From Halomonas sp. KAO (GTDB taxonomy: Bacteria > Pseudomonadota > Gammaproteobacteria > Pseudomonadales > Halomonadaceae), in contig NZ_JADNRL010000024.1 in assembly GCF_015595025.1 (NCBI RefSeq), positions 43,499 through 107,498 of the forward strand: a DNA stretch of 64,000 nucleotides, in the 5' to 3' direction. Each line of letters starts with the position of its first letter. The stretch's first letter is position 1. The notes under the pieces are model-generated. The model was given only the letters and a program-made list of their open reading frames with translations. It ran no database searches and was not told the origin of the DNA. A program made the translations under genes and the position numbers. Below, piece by piece: positions 16,216 to 26,678 of this stretch.

Positions 16216-16692
16216 ATGTTCGAGCGCAGCGCTGGTGACTCCACGCCCCGAGACGATGCGCTCCGCCTGCTGGCTCGCCGCGAATACTCTCGCGCCGAGC
16301 TGGCAGAGCGGTTGGCGGCCAGGGGGCATGCGCCGGCAGACATCGACGAGTGTCTCGACGAACTTGCCGCGCAGGGGTTGCAGTCGGATACCCGTTTCGC
16401 CGAGAGCTTCCTGCGCTCGCGCCTCTTCCGTGGGCAGGGGCCCGTGAAGATCCGTCTGGAGATGGCGCGTCGAGGCCTCGACCCGGAGGAGGTGCGAGAG
16501 GCCTTCGCGGCGGGTGAGGTGGACTGGCAGGCCCTGGCCTGTGAGACGCTCTCGCGGCGCTTCCCCGGTCCCGGTGACTCCCCCCGGGAGCGCGCCCGCC
16601 GCGAGCGCTTTCTGGCGGGACGCGGCTTCGACTTCGACCAGGTGCGCCACGCCCTGGCACACGCCTGGAGCGCCGACCCTGACGATGCCTAG
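16216..16692 (+). CDS. recX: Regulatory protein RecX
   Basis: Small helical protein of 158 residues that binds RecA filaments and limits their growth. It shows the three tandem three-helix modules typical of RecX, with ARREYSRAELAERLAARGH, LRSRLFRGQGPVKIRLEMARRGLD and RRERFLAGRGFDFDQVRHAL as recognisable segments. It starts 4 bases after the recA stop and was presumably co-transcribed with it; with the recA promoter lost, its expression is uncertain. Downstream is the alaS promoter. Confidence 0.93.
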   Translation: MFERSAGDSTPRDDALRLLARREYSRAELAERLAARGHAPADIDECLDELAAQGLQSDTRFAESFLRSRLFRGQGPVKIRLEMARRGLDPEEVREAFAAGEVDWQALACETLSRRFPGPGDSPRERARRERFLAGRGFDFDQVRHALAHAWSADPDDA

Positions 16693-16762
16693 CTCAGGCT
16701 CGCTGTGCACCCGTTCCTTCGCCGCCGACGCGGCTGCCCCTTCAGTCCCTTGACGACTGCGC

Positions 16763-16768
16763 TATAAT
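16763..16768 (+). promoter_or_regulatory. Candidate -10 box for alaS
   Basis: A perfect TATAAT stands in GCGCTATAATGA about 130 bases before the alaS start. The -35 region about 17 bases upstream (CCTTCAG) is weak. The same GCGCTATAAT context recurs ahead of guaB. Confidence 0.5.
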
Positions 16769-16897
16769 GACCCCCTTTGCGAACGCCCCGGGTGGCATCC
16801 CGTGGTAGTGCGATGTGCCCCGTTCAGGCTCGTCGCGGTGCCCGTCTCGAGCCAGCGTCGCCCGCCGGGTCCTCCCGTTCATCGCCACGGATACCCC

Positions 16898-19510
16898 ATG
16901 AAAAGCGCAGACATCAGACAGGCCTTTCTGAGTTACTTCGAGGCGCACGGCCACAGCGTCGTGCCTTCCAGCTCTCTGGTTCCCGGCAACGACCCGACCC
17001 TGCTGTTCACCAATGCGGGCATGGTGCCCTTCAAGGACGTCTTCCTGGGTCGCGATCCGCGCCCCTATGTGCGCGCGACATCCTCCCAGCGCTGTGTGCG
17101 TGCCGGGGGCAAGCACAACGATCTCGATAACGTCGGCTATACCGCTCGCCATCACACCTTCTTCGAGATGCTGGGCAACTTCAGCTTCGGCGACTACTTC
17201 AAGCGCGATGCCATCCGCTTCGCCTGGGAGTTCCTGACCGAGACTCTGGGGCTGCCGAAGGAGAAGCTGTGGGTCACGGTGCACGTCAGCGATGACGAGG
17301 CCGAGCGCATCTGGAAGGAGGAGGTCGGCATCGACCCCGAGCGCTTCTCCAGGCTCGATGAGGACAACTTCTGGCAGATGGGCGACACCGGCCCCTGTGG
17401 GCCGAGCTCCGAGATCTTCTTCGATCACGGTCCCGAGGTGTGGGGTGGCCCTCCCGGTAGCCCCGAGGAGGATGGCGATCGCTATATCGAGATCTGGAAC
17501 CTGGTGTTCATGCAGTTCGACCGCGATGCCGAGGGCAACATGCACCCGCTGCCCAAGCCCTCCATCGATACCGGCATGGGGCTGGAGCGCATCGCCGCGG
17601 TGATGCAGGGAGTGCACTCCAACTACGAGATCGACCTGTTCCAGAACCTGCTGGCGGCGGCGGCGCGACATACCGGGCATGCGGATACCCGCAACCCCTC
17701 GCTGCGGGTGATCGCCGATCATATCCGCTCCTGCGCCTTCCTGATCGCCGACGGCGTGCTGCCCTCCAACGAGGGGCGGGGCTATGTGCTGCGCCGTATC
17801 ATTCGGCGCGCCATCCGCCACGGCCACAAACTGGGCGCCCAGGGCAACTTCTTCCACCGGCTGGTGGGGGCGCTGGATGCCGAGATGGGCGAGGCCTATC
17901 CCGAGCTGCGCGAGGCGCGCCCCCAGATCGAGCGGGTGCTGCTCAAGGAGGAGGAGCAGTTCGCCCGCACACTGGAGCATGGCATGGGCCTGCTCGAGGA
18001 GGCGCTGGCCGGCCTCGACGGCGAGGTGCTGCCCGGCGAGACGGTATTCAAGCTGTATGACACCTATGGCTTCCCCTTCGATCTAACCGCCGATGTCTGC
18101 CGCGAGCGTGGCGTGACCCTCGATGAGGTCGGTTTCGAACGTGCGCTTGCGGCCCAGCGCGAGCGTGCCCGAGCGGCCAGTCAGTTCGGCGCCGACTATG
18201 GCGGCACCCTGGAACTGGAGGGCGAGACCGCCTTTACCGGTTACGAGCGTCTCGAGGATCACGCCACCGTCAGCGCGCTGGCCGACCGCGAGGGCAATGC
18301 CCTGGAGCGGCTCACCCCGGAGCACAAGGCGGTGGTGGTGCTGGATCGTACCCCCTTCTATGGCGAGTCCGGTGGCCAGGTGGGCGATACCGGCTATCTG
18401 CATCTCGACGGCGGTGGTCGCTTCCTGGTGGAGGATACCCAGAAGCAGGGTGATCACCATCTGCACCACGGCGTGCTGCTCGAGGGCGTGCTGGCCCTAG
18501 GGGACAGGGTGCGCCCGGTGGTGGATGCCGGCCTGCGCACCGCCACGGTGCGTAACCACTCCGCCACCCACCTGATGCACAAGGCGCTGCGCATGGTGCT
18601 GGGCGATCATGTGGCCCAGAAGGGGTCGCTGGTCACCCCGGAGCGCCTGCGCTTCGATTTCAGCCATTTCGAGCCGATGACCGCCGACCAGCTTGCCGAG
18701 GTGGAGCGCCTGGTCAACGAGCAGGTCCTGGCCAATGCCCCGACCCGCGTCGAACAGATGACCCTTGACGAGGCCAAGGCCAGGGGAGCGGCGGCACTCT
18801 TCGAGGCCAAGTACGCCGACAGCGTACGGGTGCTGACCATCGGTGCCGACGACTTCTCCATCGAGCTGTGCGGCGGCACCCATGTGGCGCGCAGCGGCGA
18901 TATCGGCTGCTTCCATATCGTCAGTGAGCAGGGCATCGCCTCCGGCGTGCGCCGCATCGAGGCGATCACCGGCGAAGGGGCACTGGCCTGGTTCCATGAG
19001 CAGGAGGCCCGGCTCAACCGCATCGGCGAACGGCTCAAGGCCAAGCCCGAGCAGGTCGAGGAGCGCGTGGCGTCACTGGTGGAGCGCAATCGCGGCCTGG
19101 AGAAGGAGCTCGAGCGGCTCAAGGCCAAGCTGGCCAGCGCCGCCGGCAGCGACCTGATTGCCGAGGCGAGCGAGGTGGCCGGGGTCAAGGTCCTGGCCAG
19201 GTCCCTCGAGGGCGTCTCCGGCAAGGAGCTGCGTGGAATGCTCGACCAGCTCAAGAACAAGCTCGGTTCCGGCATCATCGTGCTGGGAGTGGGCGATGAG
19301 GCCGCCGGCAAGGTGAGCCTGATCGCCGGGGTCACCGACGACCTCACCGGTCGCATCAAGGCCGGGGAGCTGGTCAATCACGTGGCCGGCCAGGTGGGCG
19401 GCAAGGGCGGTGGGCGAGCCGATATGGCCCAGGCGGGCGGCAGCGACGTCGCTGCCCTGCCGGGGGCCCTGGAGGATGTTCCCGCCTGGGTCGAAGAGCG
19501 CCTGAAATAG
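16898..19510 (+). CDS. alaS: Alanyl-tRNA synthetase
   Basis: Class II synthetase of 870 residues that charges tRNA-Ala and edits mischarged serine and glycine. ATG 16898 begins [19 protein letters not shown], the usual AlaS N-terminus; the frame is open further upstream but has no AlaS homology there. The catalytic region includes [11 protein letters not shown] and the motif [13 protein letters not shown]; the editing domain has the zinc motif HSATHLMH and ELCGGTHV; a coiled coil and the C-Ala domain follow. The neighbourhood recX-alaS-lysC-csrA is standard for gammaproteobacteria. A terminator-like hairpin separates it from lysC. Confidence 0.97.
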   Translation: MKSADIRQAFLSYFEAHGHSVVPSSSLVPGNDPTLLFTNAGMVPFKDVFLGRDPRPYVRATSSQRCVRAGGKHNDLDNVGYTARHHTFFEMLGNFSFGDYFKRDAIRFAWEFLTETLGLPKEKLWVTVHVSDDEAERIWKEEVGIDPERFSRLDEDNFWQMGDTGPCGPSSEIFFDHGPEVWGGPPGSPEEDGDRYIEIWNLVFMQFDRDAEGNMHPLPKPSIDTGMGLERIAAVMQGVHSNYEIDLFQNLLAAAARHTGHADTRNPSLRVIADHIRSCAFLIADGVLPSNEGRGYVLRRIIRRAIRHGHKLGAQGNFFHRLVGALDAEMGEAYPELREARPQIERVLLKEEEQFARTLEHGMGLLEEALAGLDGEVLPGETVFKLYDTYGFPFDLTADVCRERGVTLDEVGFERALAAQRERARAASQFGADYGGTLELEGETAFTGYERLEDHATVSALADREGNALERLTPEHKAVVVLDRTPFYGESGGQVGDTGYLHLDGGGRFLVEDTQKQGDHHLHHGVLLEGVLALGDRVRPVVDAGLRTATVRNHSATHLMHKALRMVLGDHVAQKGSLVTPERLRFDFSHFEPMTADQLAEVERLVNEQVLANAPTRVEQMTLDEAKARGAAALFEAKYADSVRVLTIGADDFSIELCGGTHVARSGDIGCFHIVSEQGIASGVRRIEAITGEGALAWFHEQEARLNRIGERLKAKPEQVEERVASLVERNRGLEKELERLKAKLASAAGSDLIAEASEVAGVKVLARSLEGVSGKELRGMLDQLKNKLGSGIIVLGVGDEAAGKVSLIAGVTDDLTGRIKAGELVNHVAGQVGGKGGGRADMAQAGGSDVAALPGALEDVPAWVEERLK

Positions 19511-19517
19511 GATATGA

Positions 19518-19551
19518 CAGGGCCGGTTGCCGTGAGGCGCCGGCCCTGTTT
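19518..19551 (+). terminator. Hairpin after alaS
   Basis: CAGGGCCGG (19518-19526) pairs perfectly with CCGGCCCTG (19540-19548), followed by a short TTT. The T-tract is weak, so read-through into lysC is possible. Confidence 0.6.
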
Positions 19552-19612
19552 GCAAGGAGTCACCTTTCACTCACCCGGGCGCCCGCGCCCGACGCACGAG
19601 GGAAAATTGCAG

Positions 19613-20866
19613 ATGGCACTATACGTACAGAAATTCGGCGGTACCTCGGTGGGCTCCGTGGAGCGCATCAAGGCCGTGGCCGAGAAGGTCAAAGGCTTCC
19701 GTGACAACGGCCACCAGGTCGTGGTGGTGGTGTCGGCGATGAGTGGCGAGACCAATCGCCTGATCGGCATGGCCAACGAGATCAATGACGAGCCCACTCC
19801 GCGAGAGATGGACATGCTGGTCTCCACCGGTGAGCAGGTCACCATCTCGCTGCTGGCCATGGCCCTGCACAAGCTGGGGGTGCCGGCGACCTCCTATACC
19901 GGTTCTCAGGTGGGCATCCAGACCGATAGCGCCCACACCAAGGCGCGGATCCAGCGCATCGAGACCGATGAGCTGCAGGCCGATCTGGATGATGGTCAGG
20001 TGGTCGTGGTAGCGGGCTTCCAGGGCGTCGACGAGGAGGGCAATATCACCACCCTCGGTCGCGGCGGCTCCGACACCACCGGTGTGGCCCTGGCCGCGGC
20101 GCTGAAGGCCGATGAGTGCCAGATCTATACCGATGTCGACGGTGTCTACACCACCGACCCCCGCGTCTGCAGCAAGGCCCAGCGCCTCGAGCGCATCACC
20201 GTCGAGGAGATGCTGGAGCTGGCCAGCCTCGGCTCCAAGGTGCTGCAGATTCGCGCCGTCGAATTCGCCGGCAAGTACAATGTTCCGCTGCGCGTGCTGT
20301 CCAGTTTCCAGGACGGCCCCGGCACCCTGATCGTTGCAGACTCCGACCAAGAAGAGGACTCCATGGAAGAACCGCTGATCTCCGGTATCGCCTTCACTGC
20401 CAGCGAGGCCAAGCTGACGCTGCTCAACACCCCGGACGTGCCGGGCGTGGCATCGCGCATCCTCGGGCCCATCGCCGGCGCCAATATCGAAGTCGACATG
20501 ATCGTGCAGAACGTGGCCCCGGCCGGCGACTACACCGACTTCACCTTTACCGTGGCCAAGGGGGACTACAAGCAGACCCTCAAGATCCTCAACGAGCAGG
20601 TGCTGCCCGACCTGGGCGAGGGCGAGGTCAAGAGTGACGACAATATCGCCAAGGTCTCGCTGGTGGGCGTTGGCATGCGCTCCCATGCCGGTGTGGCCTC
20701 CAAGATGTTCCGCGTGCTTGCCGAGGAGAGCATCAATATCCGCATGGTCTCGACCTCCGAGATCAAGATCTCCGTGGTGATCGACGAGAAGCAGATGGAG
20801 CTCGCCGTCCGCGCCCTGCACAAGGCCTTCGGCCTCGACAAGGCCGATATCGAGAACGAGGAATAA
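19613..20866 (+). CDS. lysC: Aspartate kinase
   Basis: Phosphorylates aspartate as the first step to lysine, threonine, methionine and diaminopimelate. ATG 19613 gives 417 residues beginning [19 protein letters not shown], with the kinase signature KFGGTSV and the segment [11 protein letters not shown]. Two ACT regulatory domains lie at about 265-400 ([40 protein letters not shown]), indicating feedback control by end-product amino acids. An internal in-frame ATG at 20362 in the motif EEDSMEEP precedes the ACT domains, so a shorter regulatory beta subunit is possible as in some bacterial LysC proteins. Confidence 0.95.
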   Translation: MALYVQKFGGTSVGSVERIKAVAEKVKGFRDNGHQVVVVVSAMSGETNRLIGMANEINDEPTPREMDMLVSTGEQVTISLLAMALHKLGVPATSYTGSQVGIQTDSAHTKARIQRIETDELQADLDDGQVVVVAGFQGVDEEGNITTLGRGGSDTTGVALAAALKADECQIYTDVDGVYTTDPRVCSKAQRLERITVEEMLELASLGSKVLQIRAVEFAGKYNVPLRVLSSFQDGPGTLIVADSDQEEDSMEEPLISGIAFTASEAKLTLLNTPDVPGVASRILGPIAGANIEVDMIVQNVAPAGDYTDFTFTVAKGDYKQTLKILNEQVLPDLGEGEVKSDDNIAKVSLVGVGMRSHAGVASKMFRVLAEESINIRMVSTSEIKISVVIDEKQMELAVRALHKAFGLDKADIENEE

Positions 20867-20906
20867 GCCGACCCCCTCGGGGGGTAGATTACCTTCTACG
20901 CTGGTA

Positions 20907-20941
20907 GGGAGCCCCGCTGCATCTCGCGGTGGGGTTCCCTT
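20907..20941 (+). terminator. Hairpin after lysC
   Basis: GGGAGCCCC pairs with GGGGTTCCC across a ~14-base loop, 40 bases after lysC. The T-tract (TTCAA) is poor, so it could be a terminator or an RNA element in the csrA leader. Confidence 0.4.
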
Positions 20942-21074
20942 CAACGGGGGCTTGGTGTTTCATGGGCCGCCGTGTTGGTCATGGAAGGCGTTCTGCCACA
21001 TACTGAGACGGTGTGATGCCGTCGGCCAGCACCCCGTTGCCAGCCAGAGAACAAGTCTGAGAAGGAGATCAGCC

Positions 21075-21272
21075 ATGCTCATCCTGACCCGCCGTGTCGG
21101 CGAGACCCTGATGATCGGTGATGACATCACCGTGACGGTGCTGGGCGTGAAGGGTAACCAGGTCCGTATCGGTGTGAATGCACCCAAGGATGTGGCAGTC
21201 CATCGCGAGGAGATCTACCAGCGCATTCAGCGTGAGAGGAGCGACGAGGAAGGCTCTGACCACGAGGTGTAG
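21075..21272 (+). CDS. csrA: Carbon storage regulator CsrA
   Basis: RNA-binding dimer of 65 residues that binds GGA motifs in leaders of mRNAs and alters translation and stability. ATG 21075 is preceded by AGAAGGAGA and starts [17 protein letters not shown], the canonical CsrA N-terminus; [21 protein letters not shown] follows. The C-terminal tail is short and acidic. It lies in the usual place between lysC and the tRNA-Ser/tRNA-Arg cluster. Its own activity may be set by small RNAs; a candidate RNA with GGA-loop hairpins is at 52660-53141. Confidence 0.97.
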   Translation: MLILTRRVGETLMIGDDITVTVLGVKGNQVRIGVNAPKDVAVHREEIYQRIQRERSDEEGSDHEV

Positions 21273-21356
21273 TGCGCAGGGGGCGGTTAATAAAAAAACC
21301 GCCGGGGTGCTGGACAAACTCCTTCGGAAACGGTAAGATATGCGCCGTGTCGTTAG

Positions 21357-21449
21357 GGAGAGGTGGCCGAGTGGCTGAAGGCGCTCCCCTGCTAAGGGAG
21401 TAAGGGGTTTATAGCCTCTTCGAGGGTTCGAATCCCTCCCTCTCCGCCA
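21357..21449 (+). tRNA. tRNA-Ser (anticodon GCT)
   Basis: The acceptor stem GGAGAGG pairs with CCTCTCC, the anticodon loop is CTGCTAA (GCT), there is a long variable arm as in class II tRNAs, the T-loop is GGTTCGAATCC and CCA is encoded at the 3' end. Confidence 0.97.
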
Positions 21450-21470
21450 TAACGATACCGTGAAGCATCA

Positions 21471-21547
21471 GCGCCCGTAGCTCAGCTGGATAGAGTACCT
21501 GACTACGAATCAGGTGGTCGGAGGTTCGAATCCTCCCGGGCGCGCCA
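21471..21547 (+). tRNA. tRNA-Arg (anticodon ACG), copy 1
   Basis: Acceptor GCGCCCG pairs with CGGGCGC, anticodon loop CTACGAA (ACG, expected to be edited to ICG), T-loop GGTTCGAATCC, encoded CCA. Identical to the second copy 50 bases downstream. Confidence 0.97.
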
Positions 21548-21596
21548 GCTTTACACGCAGCAGGTGATGGCGGTCACCGTGACAACACCGCACTAA

Positions 21597-21673
21597 GCGC
21601 CCGTAGCTCAGCTGGATAGAGTACCTGACTACGAATCAGGTGGTCGGAGGTTCGAATCCTCCCGGGCGCGCCA
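21597..21673 (+). tRNA. tRNA-Arg (anticodon ACG), copy 2
   Basis: Same 77-base sequence as the copy at 21471-21547, with encoded CCA. A terminator follows within 10 bases, so the three tRNAs probably form one transcript. Confidence 0.97.
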
Positions 21674-21679
21674 GATACC

Positions 21680-21717
21680 GACCCGTCCTCTCGCAGGGCG
21701 GGTCTTCTGTTTTGTTT
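21680..21717 (+). terminator. Intrinsic terminator of the tRNA cluster
   Basis: GACCCGTCC (21680-21688) pairs with GGGCGGGTC (21696-21704, one G-U pair), followed by TTCTGTTTTGTTT. Confidence 0.85.
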
Positions 21718-21973
21718 ATGATGTTTTCTCGCTAGCCGGACCGGCCGTACCCACGATGGGCGCCGGCTCCGCGATCGTTTGAGGCGCCGTCGCCATTGCG
21801 ACGTGCGCCTCTTTTTTTGCCTTCCTCAGCGTCTTTCTTTCCTGCAATAGTGCCTTTGTTTCCTCGGTTAATGCCTTTCTTTCCTGAGATAGTGTCTGTC
21901 TATCCTGCAGTGGCGTCAGCTTGCCCCGCCGCCGCGCCTGCCAGGCTTGGAGCAGGGTTGGCTGGCTCCGCAC
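21716..21973 (-). CDS. Possible small heptad-repeat protein overlapping the dusC 3' end
   Basis: An 85-codon frame on the dusC strand, in a different frame and overlapping its last 74 bases. It encodes a charged helix built from five heptads such as LQDRQTL, SQERKAL, TEETKAL and LQERKTL, then an Ala/Pro-rich tail. The DNA underneath is a 21-bp tandem repeat, so the open frame may be a by-product of the repeat. No ribosome binding site is evident at ATG 21973. I do not recognise a family. It may equally be non-coding. Confidence 0.3.
   Translation of the reverse strand: MRSQPTLLQAWQARRRGKLTPLQDRQTLSQERKALTEETKALLQERKTLRKAKKEAHVAMATAPQTIAEPAPIVGTAGPASEKTS
21806..21910. repeat. 21-bp tandem repeat, five units
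   Basis: On the minus strand five 21-base units follow one another at 21890-21910, 21869-21889, 21848-21868, 21827-21847 and 21806-21826, sharing a core CAGGAAAGAAAGGCACTA; the first and last units are more diverged. The purine-rich strand is unlike the surrounding GC-rich chromosome. It spans the dusC stop codon. Confidence 0.75.
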
Positions 21974-22964
21974 TGTCTGTCCGCAGTCCCTCGAGCAGTT
22001 CGTCGAGCAGGGTGAGTCGCTTGACTCGCTGAAAACGGCGAGCCGCCTCGGCGTCTGCCCGGCGCATATGATTGAGCCACTGCTTGATCAGCGAGGCCAC
22101 GATGCGTTCGGGAAGGGTCTTGCGCTTGAGGGTCGCGAACTCGTGCAGGATCTCTGCGCGTGCCGCCCAGGGCGTGACTGCCAGCCGCTCACCGGTGAGG
22201 TGCCAGTGGCGAATGCGGGCCGCCAGCCAGGGATCGGCCAGGGCACCACGGCCTAGCATGACATGTCGACAGCCGGAGAGTGTGCGAGCCTTCCAGTAGT
22301 CCTCGAGAGCCCAGATATCACCGTTGGCGATCACCGGAATGGTGAGGTCGCGTCGTATGCGGCCGATCCACTCCCAGTGGGCCGGTGGGCGATAGCCCTC
22401 TTCGCGGGTGCGGCCGTGCACCACCAGGTGCCGGGCGCCACCGGCCTGGGCGGCGCGGCCACAGGCCAGCGCCAGACGGCGGTCGGCGAACCCCAGGCGA
22501 ATCTTGGCGGTCACCGGGATGCGGTGGCCCACCGCCTCGTGGACGGCGGCAACCGCGGCATGCACTCGCCGCGGGTCGCGCAGCAGCGAGGCGCCGCCAT
22601 CATGACGATTGACGAGCTTGGCCGGGCAGCCGAAGTTGAGATCGATGCCGATGGCGCCGAGGCGCAATGCCTGGGCGGCGTTGGCGGCCAGGGCCGCGGG
22701 GTCGGAGCCGAGCAGCTGCAGCTGGACCGGTACGCCCGAGGGGGTCGTCCTGGGGGAGTACTGCAGTTCGGGGCAGTGCTTGTAGAAGACCCGCGGGGGC
22801 AGGCGGGCATCGACCACGCGGACAAACTCGGTGACCACCCAGTCGAAGCCCGGCTGCCGGGTCAGCAGGGCTCGGGTATCGGCGTCGATGACGCCCTCCA
22901 TGGGGGCCAGGCCGAGGCGCCCGGGAGTATCTTGTAGTAAATTAACAACGCTGACTTCCACCAT
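21900..22964 (-). CDS. dusC: tRNA-dihydrouridine(16) synthase DusC
   Basis: FMN-dependent reductase that converts a uridine of the tRNA D-loop to dihydrouridine. ATG 22964 gives 354 residues; a TTG 8 codons upstream is a less likely start. The core has RLGLAPMEGVID, the FMN/tRNA-binding LNFGCPAKLVNRHDGGASLL with the catalytic Cys, ARIRLGF-like TAKIRLGF, VHGRTREEGY and IPVIANGDI. The DusC subgroup is suggested by the sequence around RHDGGASLL and by overall length. The last ~25 residues are an Ala/Pro-rich tail adjoining the 21-bp repeats. It diverges from oadG. Confidence 0.9.
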   Translation of the reverse strand: MVEVSVVNLLQDTPGRLGLAPMEGVIDADTRALLTRQPGFDWVVTEFVRVVDARLPPRVFYKHCPELQYSPRTTPSGVPVQLQLLGSDPAALAANAAQALRLGAIGIDLNFGCPAKLVNRHDGGASLLRDPRRVHAAVAAVHEAVGHRIPVTAKIRLGFADRRLALACGRAAQAGGARHLVVHGRTREEGYRPPAHWEWIGRIRRDLTIPVIANGDIWALEDYWKARTLSGCRHVMLGRGALADPWLAARIRHWHLTGERLAVTPWAARAEILHEFATLKRKTLPERIVASLIKQWLNHMRRADAEAARRFQRVKRLTLLDELLEGLRTDSAEPANPAPSLAGAAAGQADATAG

Positions 22965-23082
22965 GACCCCATTGCAATTTGTCGACAACCTGGCAGGTTA
23001 TACCATTGCAGATTCTACGCAAGCCACCCAGCATGGCGTGACAGCGCCGGTGGTGGCGGACCATTCACAAGGGAGGCGCCCA

Positions 23083-23340
23083 ATGCAGGATATGCAGCTT
23101 CTGGAGGAGGGACTGTCCCTCATGGCCCTGGGCATGGGCTTTGTTTTTGTTTTTCTTACCTTGCTAGTCATTGTGACCACCCTGATGTCGAAGTTTATCG
23201 GTCGCTTCTTCCCCGAGCCCGTGACGCCGGCGGTGCCGTCGACACGCGGCCGCGCAGCCTCACAGGCGAGTCAGGACGAGGATGTCATGGTGGCGATTTC
23301 CGCCGCGGTGCATCGCTATCGCCGCCGCCGTCGTCGCTGA
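23083..23340 (+). CDS. oadG: Oxaloacetate decarboxylase gamma subunit
   Basis: Small membrane subunit (85 residues) with one N-terminal helix (about residues 13-37, ALGMGFVFVFLTLLVIVTTL) that assembles the sodium-pumping oxaloacetate decarboxylase and contributes a zinc site. The ribosome binding site GGGAGG lies 9 bases before ATG 23083. The Pro-rich linker leads to a basic end (YRRRRRR). It heads oadG-oadA-oadB, with 54 bases to oadA. The complex couples oxaloacetate decarboxylation to sodium export, fitting a salt-loving host. Confidence 0.9.
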   Translation: MQDMQLLEEGLSLMALGMGFVFVFLTLLVIVTTLMSKFIGRFFPEPVTPAVPSTRGRAASQASQDEDVMVAISAAVHRYRRRRRR

Positions 23341-23394
23341 CCCCTCCATCTCCGGTTTCTTTCCTACCACCATCCACAACGCCAAGGTCACCCC

Positions 23395-25245
23395 ATGACT
23401 GACAACGCTCGCCCGCTGGGCATTACCGATGTCGTCCTGCGCGACGCCCACCAGTCGCTGTTTGCTACCCGCATGCGCCTGGATGACATGCTTCCCATCG
23501 CCGAGAAGCTCGACCGTGTCGGCTTCTGGTCGCTGGAATCCTGGGGCGGTGCCACCTTCGACGCCTGTATCCGCTACCTCGGCGAGGATCCGTGGGAGCG
23601 GATACGGGCGTTGAAGGCCGCCATGCCCAATACTCCCCAGCAGATGCTGCTGCGTGGCCAGAACCTGCTTGGCTATCGCCATTACGCCGACGATGTGGTC
23701 GATCGCTTCGTCGAGCGCGCCAGGACCAACGGCGTCGATGTCTTCCGGGTCTTCGATGCCATGAACGACCCGCGCAACCTGGAGCGTGCCATTCAGGCGG
23801 TGCGCAAGGTCGAGGGTCACGCCCAGGGCACGCTCTCCTATACAGTGAGCCCGGTACACACCCTGGATGGCTGGGTGGAGCTCGGCAGGACCATCGCCGA
23901 CATGGGTGCCGACTCACTCTGCATCAAGGACATGGCGGGACTGCTCAAGCCCTACGATGCCTATGAGCTGGTCTCCAGGCTCAAGAAGGCCGTGGACCTC
24001 CCCATCCACATGCAGTGTCATGCCACCACGGGCATGTCCACCGCGACCGCCATCAAGGCCGCCGAGGCGGGCATCGACAACGTCGATACCGCCATCTCCT
24101 CGATGTCCATGACCTACGGTCACAGCCCCACCGAATCCGTGGTGGCCATTCTCCAGGGCAGCGAGCGCGACACCGGCCTGGACCTCGAGCTGCTCGAGGA
24201 GATCGCCGCCTATTTCCGCGAGGTGCGCAAGAAGTACGCCGCCTTCGAGGGCTCGCTGAAGGGCATCGATTCACGCATCCTGATCGCCCAGGTGCCGGGC
24301 GGCATGCTCACCAACATGGAGGGCCAGCTCAAGGAGCAGGGGGCCGGCGACAAGCTCGACGACGTCCTCCAGGAGATACCGCGCGTGCGCGAGGACCTGG
24401 GCTTTATCCCGCTGGTGACGCCCACCTCCCAGATCGTCGGCACCCAGGCGGTGATGAACGTGATGATGGGGGGGCGCTACAAGTCGATCTCCAAGGAGGT
24501 CCAGGCGCTGCTCAAGGGCGAGTATGGTGCCGCCCCGGCGCCGTTCGACAAGGAGCTGCAGGCACGCGTGCTGGAAGGGGGCGAGCCGATCACCTGCCGT
24601 CCGGCCGACAACCTGAGTCCCGAGATGGACAGGCTGACCGCCGAGCTCAAGGAGAAGGCCAGGGCCGACGGCATCCGCCTGGCCGAAGGCGAGCGCGAGA
24701 TCGACGACGTGCTGACCTATGCGCTCTTTCCCCAGATCGGCCTGAAGTTCCTCGCCAACCGCGATAACCCCGACGCCTTCGAGCCGGCCCCCCAGGCGCC
24801 AGGCAGTGAGAGCCCCGATGCCGGCGCCAAGCTGCCGGCCGCTTCACGGAAGGGCGGGGCAGAGCCCAAGGCGCCGGCCGCCGGTCCCGAGACCTACACC
24901 GTCAAGGTCAACGGCAAGGCCTACGTGGTCGAGGTCGCCGAAGGCGGCGAGGTCGGGGCCATTCAGGAGCAGGCCGCACCGGCTGCCGCCGCCCCTGCCG
25001 CGAGCGGCGAAGCGTCGCCCGGCGAAGCGTCGCCCGGCGAGACGATCAGTGCCCCCCTGGCCGGCAATATCTTCAAGGTCAACGTGCGTGAGGGTGACAG
25101 CGTCGCCGAAGGGGATGTGGTGATCATCCTCGAGGCGATGAAGATGGAGACCGAGGTGCGTGCCTCAAGCGCCGGCACCGTTTCCGCCGTCAAGGTCGGC
25201 GAGGGCGACAGCGTCGCCGTCGGTGACGTGCTGATCGAGCTCTAA
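23395..25245 (+). CDS. oadA: Oxaloacetate decarboxylase alpha subunit (biotin-containing)
   Basis: Carboxyltransferase of 616 residues that moves CO2 from oxaloacetate to its own biotin. The N-terminal TIM-barrel has [14 protein letters not shown], the metal-binding region MQCHATTGM and CIKDMAG, followed by the conserved PYC/OADA domain, a long Ala/Pro linker (about 460-550) and a biotinyl domain with EAMKMET, where Lys583 is biotinylated. The linker contains a 15-base tandem duplication encoding GEASP twice. Second gene of oadGAB; oadB begins 10 bases after its stop. Confidence 0.95.
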   Translation: MTDNARPLGITDVVLRDAHQSLFATRMRLDDMLPIAEKLDRVGFWSLESWGGATFDACIRYLGEDPWERIRALKAAMPNTPQQMLLRGQNLLGYRHYADDVVDRFVERARTNGVDVFRVFDAMNDPRNLERAIQAVRKVEGHAQGTLSYTVSPVHTLDGWVELGRTIADMGADSLCIKDMAGLLKPYDAYELVSRLKKAVDLPIHMQCHATTGMSTATAIKAAEAGIDNVDTAISSMSMTYGHSPTESVVAILQGSERDTGLDLELLEEIAAYFREVRKKYAAFEGSLKGIDSRILIAQVPGGMLTNMEGQLKEQGAGDKLDDVLQEIPRVREDLGFIPLVTPTSQIVGTQAVMNVMMGGRYKSISKEVQALLKGEYGAAPAPFDKELQARVLEGGEPITCRPADNLSPEMDRLTAELKEKARADGIRLAEGEREIDDVLTYALFPQIGLKFLANRDNPDAFEPAPQAPGSESPDAGAKLPAASRKGGAEPKAPAAGPETYTVKVNGKAYVVEVAEGGEVGAIQEQAAPAAAAPAASGEASPGEASPGETISAPLAGNIFKVNVREGDSVAEGDVVIILEAMKMETEVRASSAGTVSAVKVGEGDSVAVGDVLIEL

Positions 25246-25255
25246 GGGTCCTGTC

Positions 25256-26578
25256 ATGGAGAAACTACTGACACTCTGGTACGGCTCGGGGGTCTATAAC
25301 CTGACCCCGGGCCAGGCCGTGATGATTCTGGTCGGCATGTTGCTGCTCTATCTGGCCATCGCCAAGAAATTCGAGCCGCTGCTGCTGGTACCGATCGGCT
25401 TCGGTGGCATTCTGGCCAATATTCCCGAGGCGGGCCTGGCGCTGTCGGCGCTGGACCAGGCCATCGAGGTGGCCAAGCCGGCGGTGCTGGAGCGGATCGC
25501 CGGGGCCCTCGGGGTGGCCCTCGACCCTCAGGCCAGCGCCGAGGCGTGGCGCGAACTCCTCAAGGGGGTGGTCGAGGAGGAGGCCACGGCGGATGCGCTG
25601 CGCGCGGGACGCGATGTGGCGGCCAGTGTCGGCTACGGTGACGGCATGCTCTACAGCTTCTACAGGGTCGCCATCGCCTCCGGTATCGCTCCGCTGATCA
25701 TCTTCATGGGCGTGGGGGCGATGACCGACTTCGGGCCGCTGCTGGCCAATCCGCGTACCCTGTTCCTGGGGGCGGCCGCGCAGTTCGGCATCTTCGCCAC
25801 CCTGTTCGGGGCGGTGGGGCTCTCATCGCTGGGGGTGATGGACTTCTCGCTCAACCAGGCCGCCGCCATCGGCATCATCGGTGGCGCCGACGGCCCCACC
25901 TCGATCTATGTGTCGAGCGTGCTGGCCCCGGAGCTGCTGGGGGCGATCGCCGTGGCGGCCTACGCCTACATGGCACTGGTGCCGCTGATCCAGCCACCGA
26001 TCATGCGGCTGCTGACCAGCCAGAAGGAGCGCGAGATCACCATGACCCAGCTGCGGCCGGTGTCGAAGCGCGAGAAGATCGCCTTCCCCATCGCCATCCT
26101 GCTGCTGGTCGCCTTCTTCCTGCCCGATGCGGCGCCGCTGCTGGGGATGTTCTGCTTCGGTAACCTGATGCGCGAGTGCGGGGTGGTGGAGCGCCTCTCC
26201 GATACGGCACAGAATGCCCTGATCAATATCGTCACCATCATCCTGGGCCTCTCGGTGGGCTCCAAGCTGATGGCCGACAGCTTCCTGGCCGTGGAGACCC
26301 TCGGGATCCTGGCCCTGGGCATCGTGGCCTTCGGAATCGGCACCTGCGCCGGCGTGCTGATGGCCAAGCTGCTAAACGCGGTCAGTCGTGTTCCGATCAA
26401 CCCGCTGATCGGCTCGGCGGGTGTCTCGGCGGTGCCGATGGCGGCCCGGGTCTCCAACAAGGTGGGGCTCGAGGCGAACCCGCACAACTTCCTGCTGATG
26501 CATGCCATGGGGCCCAATGTGGCCGGTGTCATCGGCTCGGCGGTGGCCGCGGGGGTGATGATCAAGTACCTCGGCTGA
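25256..26578 (+). CDS. oadB: Oxaloacetate decarboxylase beta subunit (sodium pump)
   Basis: Polytopic membrane protein of 440 residues that decarboxylates carboxybiotin and exports sodium. Conserved segments include [11 protein letters not shown], the [13 protein letters not shown] region with the Asp used for sodium binding and catalysis, and the C-terminal [16 protein letters not shown] and [20 protein letters not shown] family-typical 60-residue insertion after PAVLERIAG is present. A strong terminator follows directly. Confidence 0.95.
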   Translation: MEKLLTLWYGSGVYNLTPGQAVMILVGMLLLYLAIAKKFEPLLLVPIGFGGILANIPEAGLALSALDQAIEVAKPAVLERIAGALGVALDPQASAEAWRELLKGVVEEEATADALRAGRDVAASVGYGDGMLYSFYRVAIASGIAPLIIFMGVGAMTDFGPLLANPRTLFLGAAAQFGIFATLFGAVGLSSLGVMDFSLNQAAAIGIIGGADGPTSIYVSSVLAPELLGAIAVAAYAYMALVPLIQPPIMRLLTSQKEREITMTQLRPVSKREKIAFPIAILLLVAFFLPDAAPLLGMFCFGNLMRECGVVERLSDTAQNALINIVTIILGLSVGSKLMADSFLAVETLGILALGIVAFGIGTCAGVLMAKLLNAVSRVPINPLIGSAGVSAVPMAARVSNKVGLEANPHNFLLMHAMGPNVAGVIGSAVAAGVMIKYLG

Positions 26579-26601
26579 TGATGGCATCGGCCATGCGAGT
26601 G

Positions 26602-26630
26602 AAAGGCGCCTGCGGGCGCCTTTCTTTTTT
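26602..26630 (+). terminator. Intrinsic terminator of oadGAB
   Basis: AAAGGCGCC (26602-26610) pairs with GGCGCCTTT (26615-26623), followed by CTTTTTT. Confidence 0.9.
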
Positions 26631-26678
26631 CTCGAATGCCTTCCCGAACACCTGCCCGACTGTTTTTTCGAGCTCGGG

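Noticed and set aside
21276-21305. GGCGGTT...AACCGCC hairpin after csrA
   Set aside because: The loop is A-rich and no T-tract follows on the plus strand, so it is not a convincing terminator.
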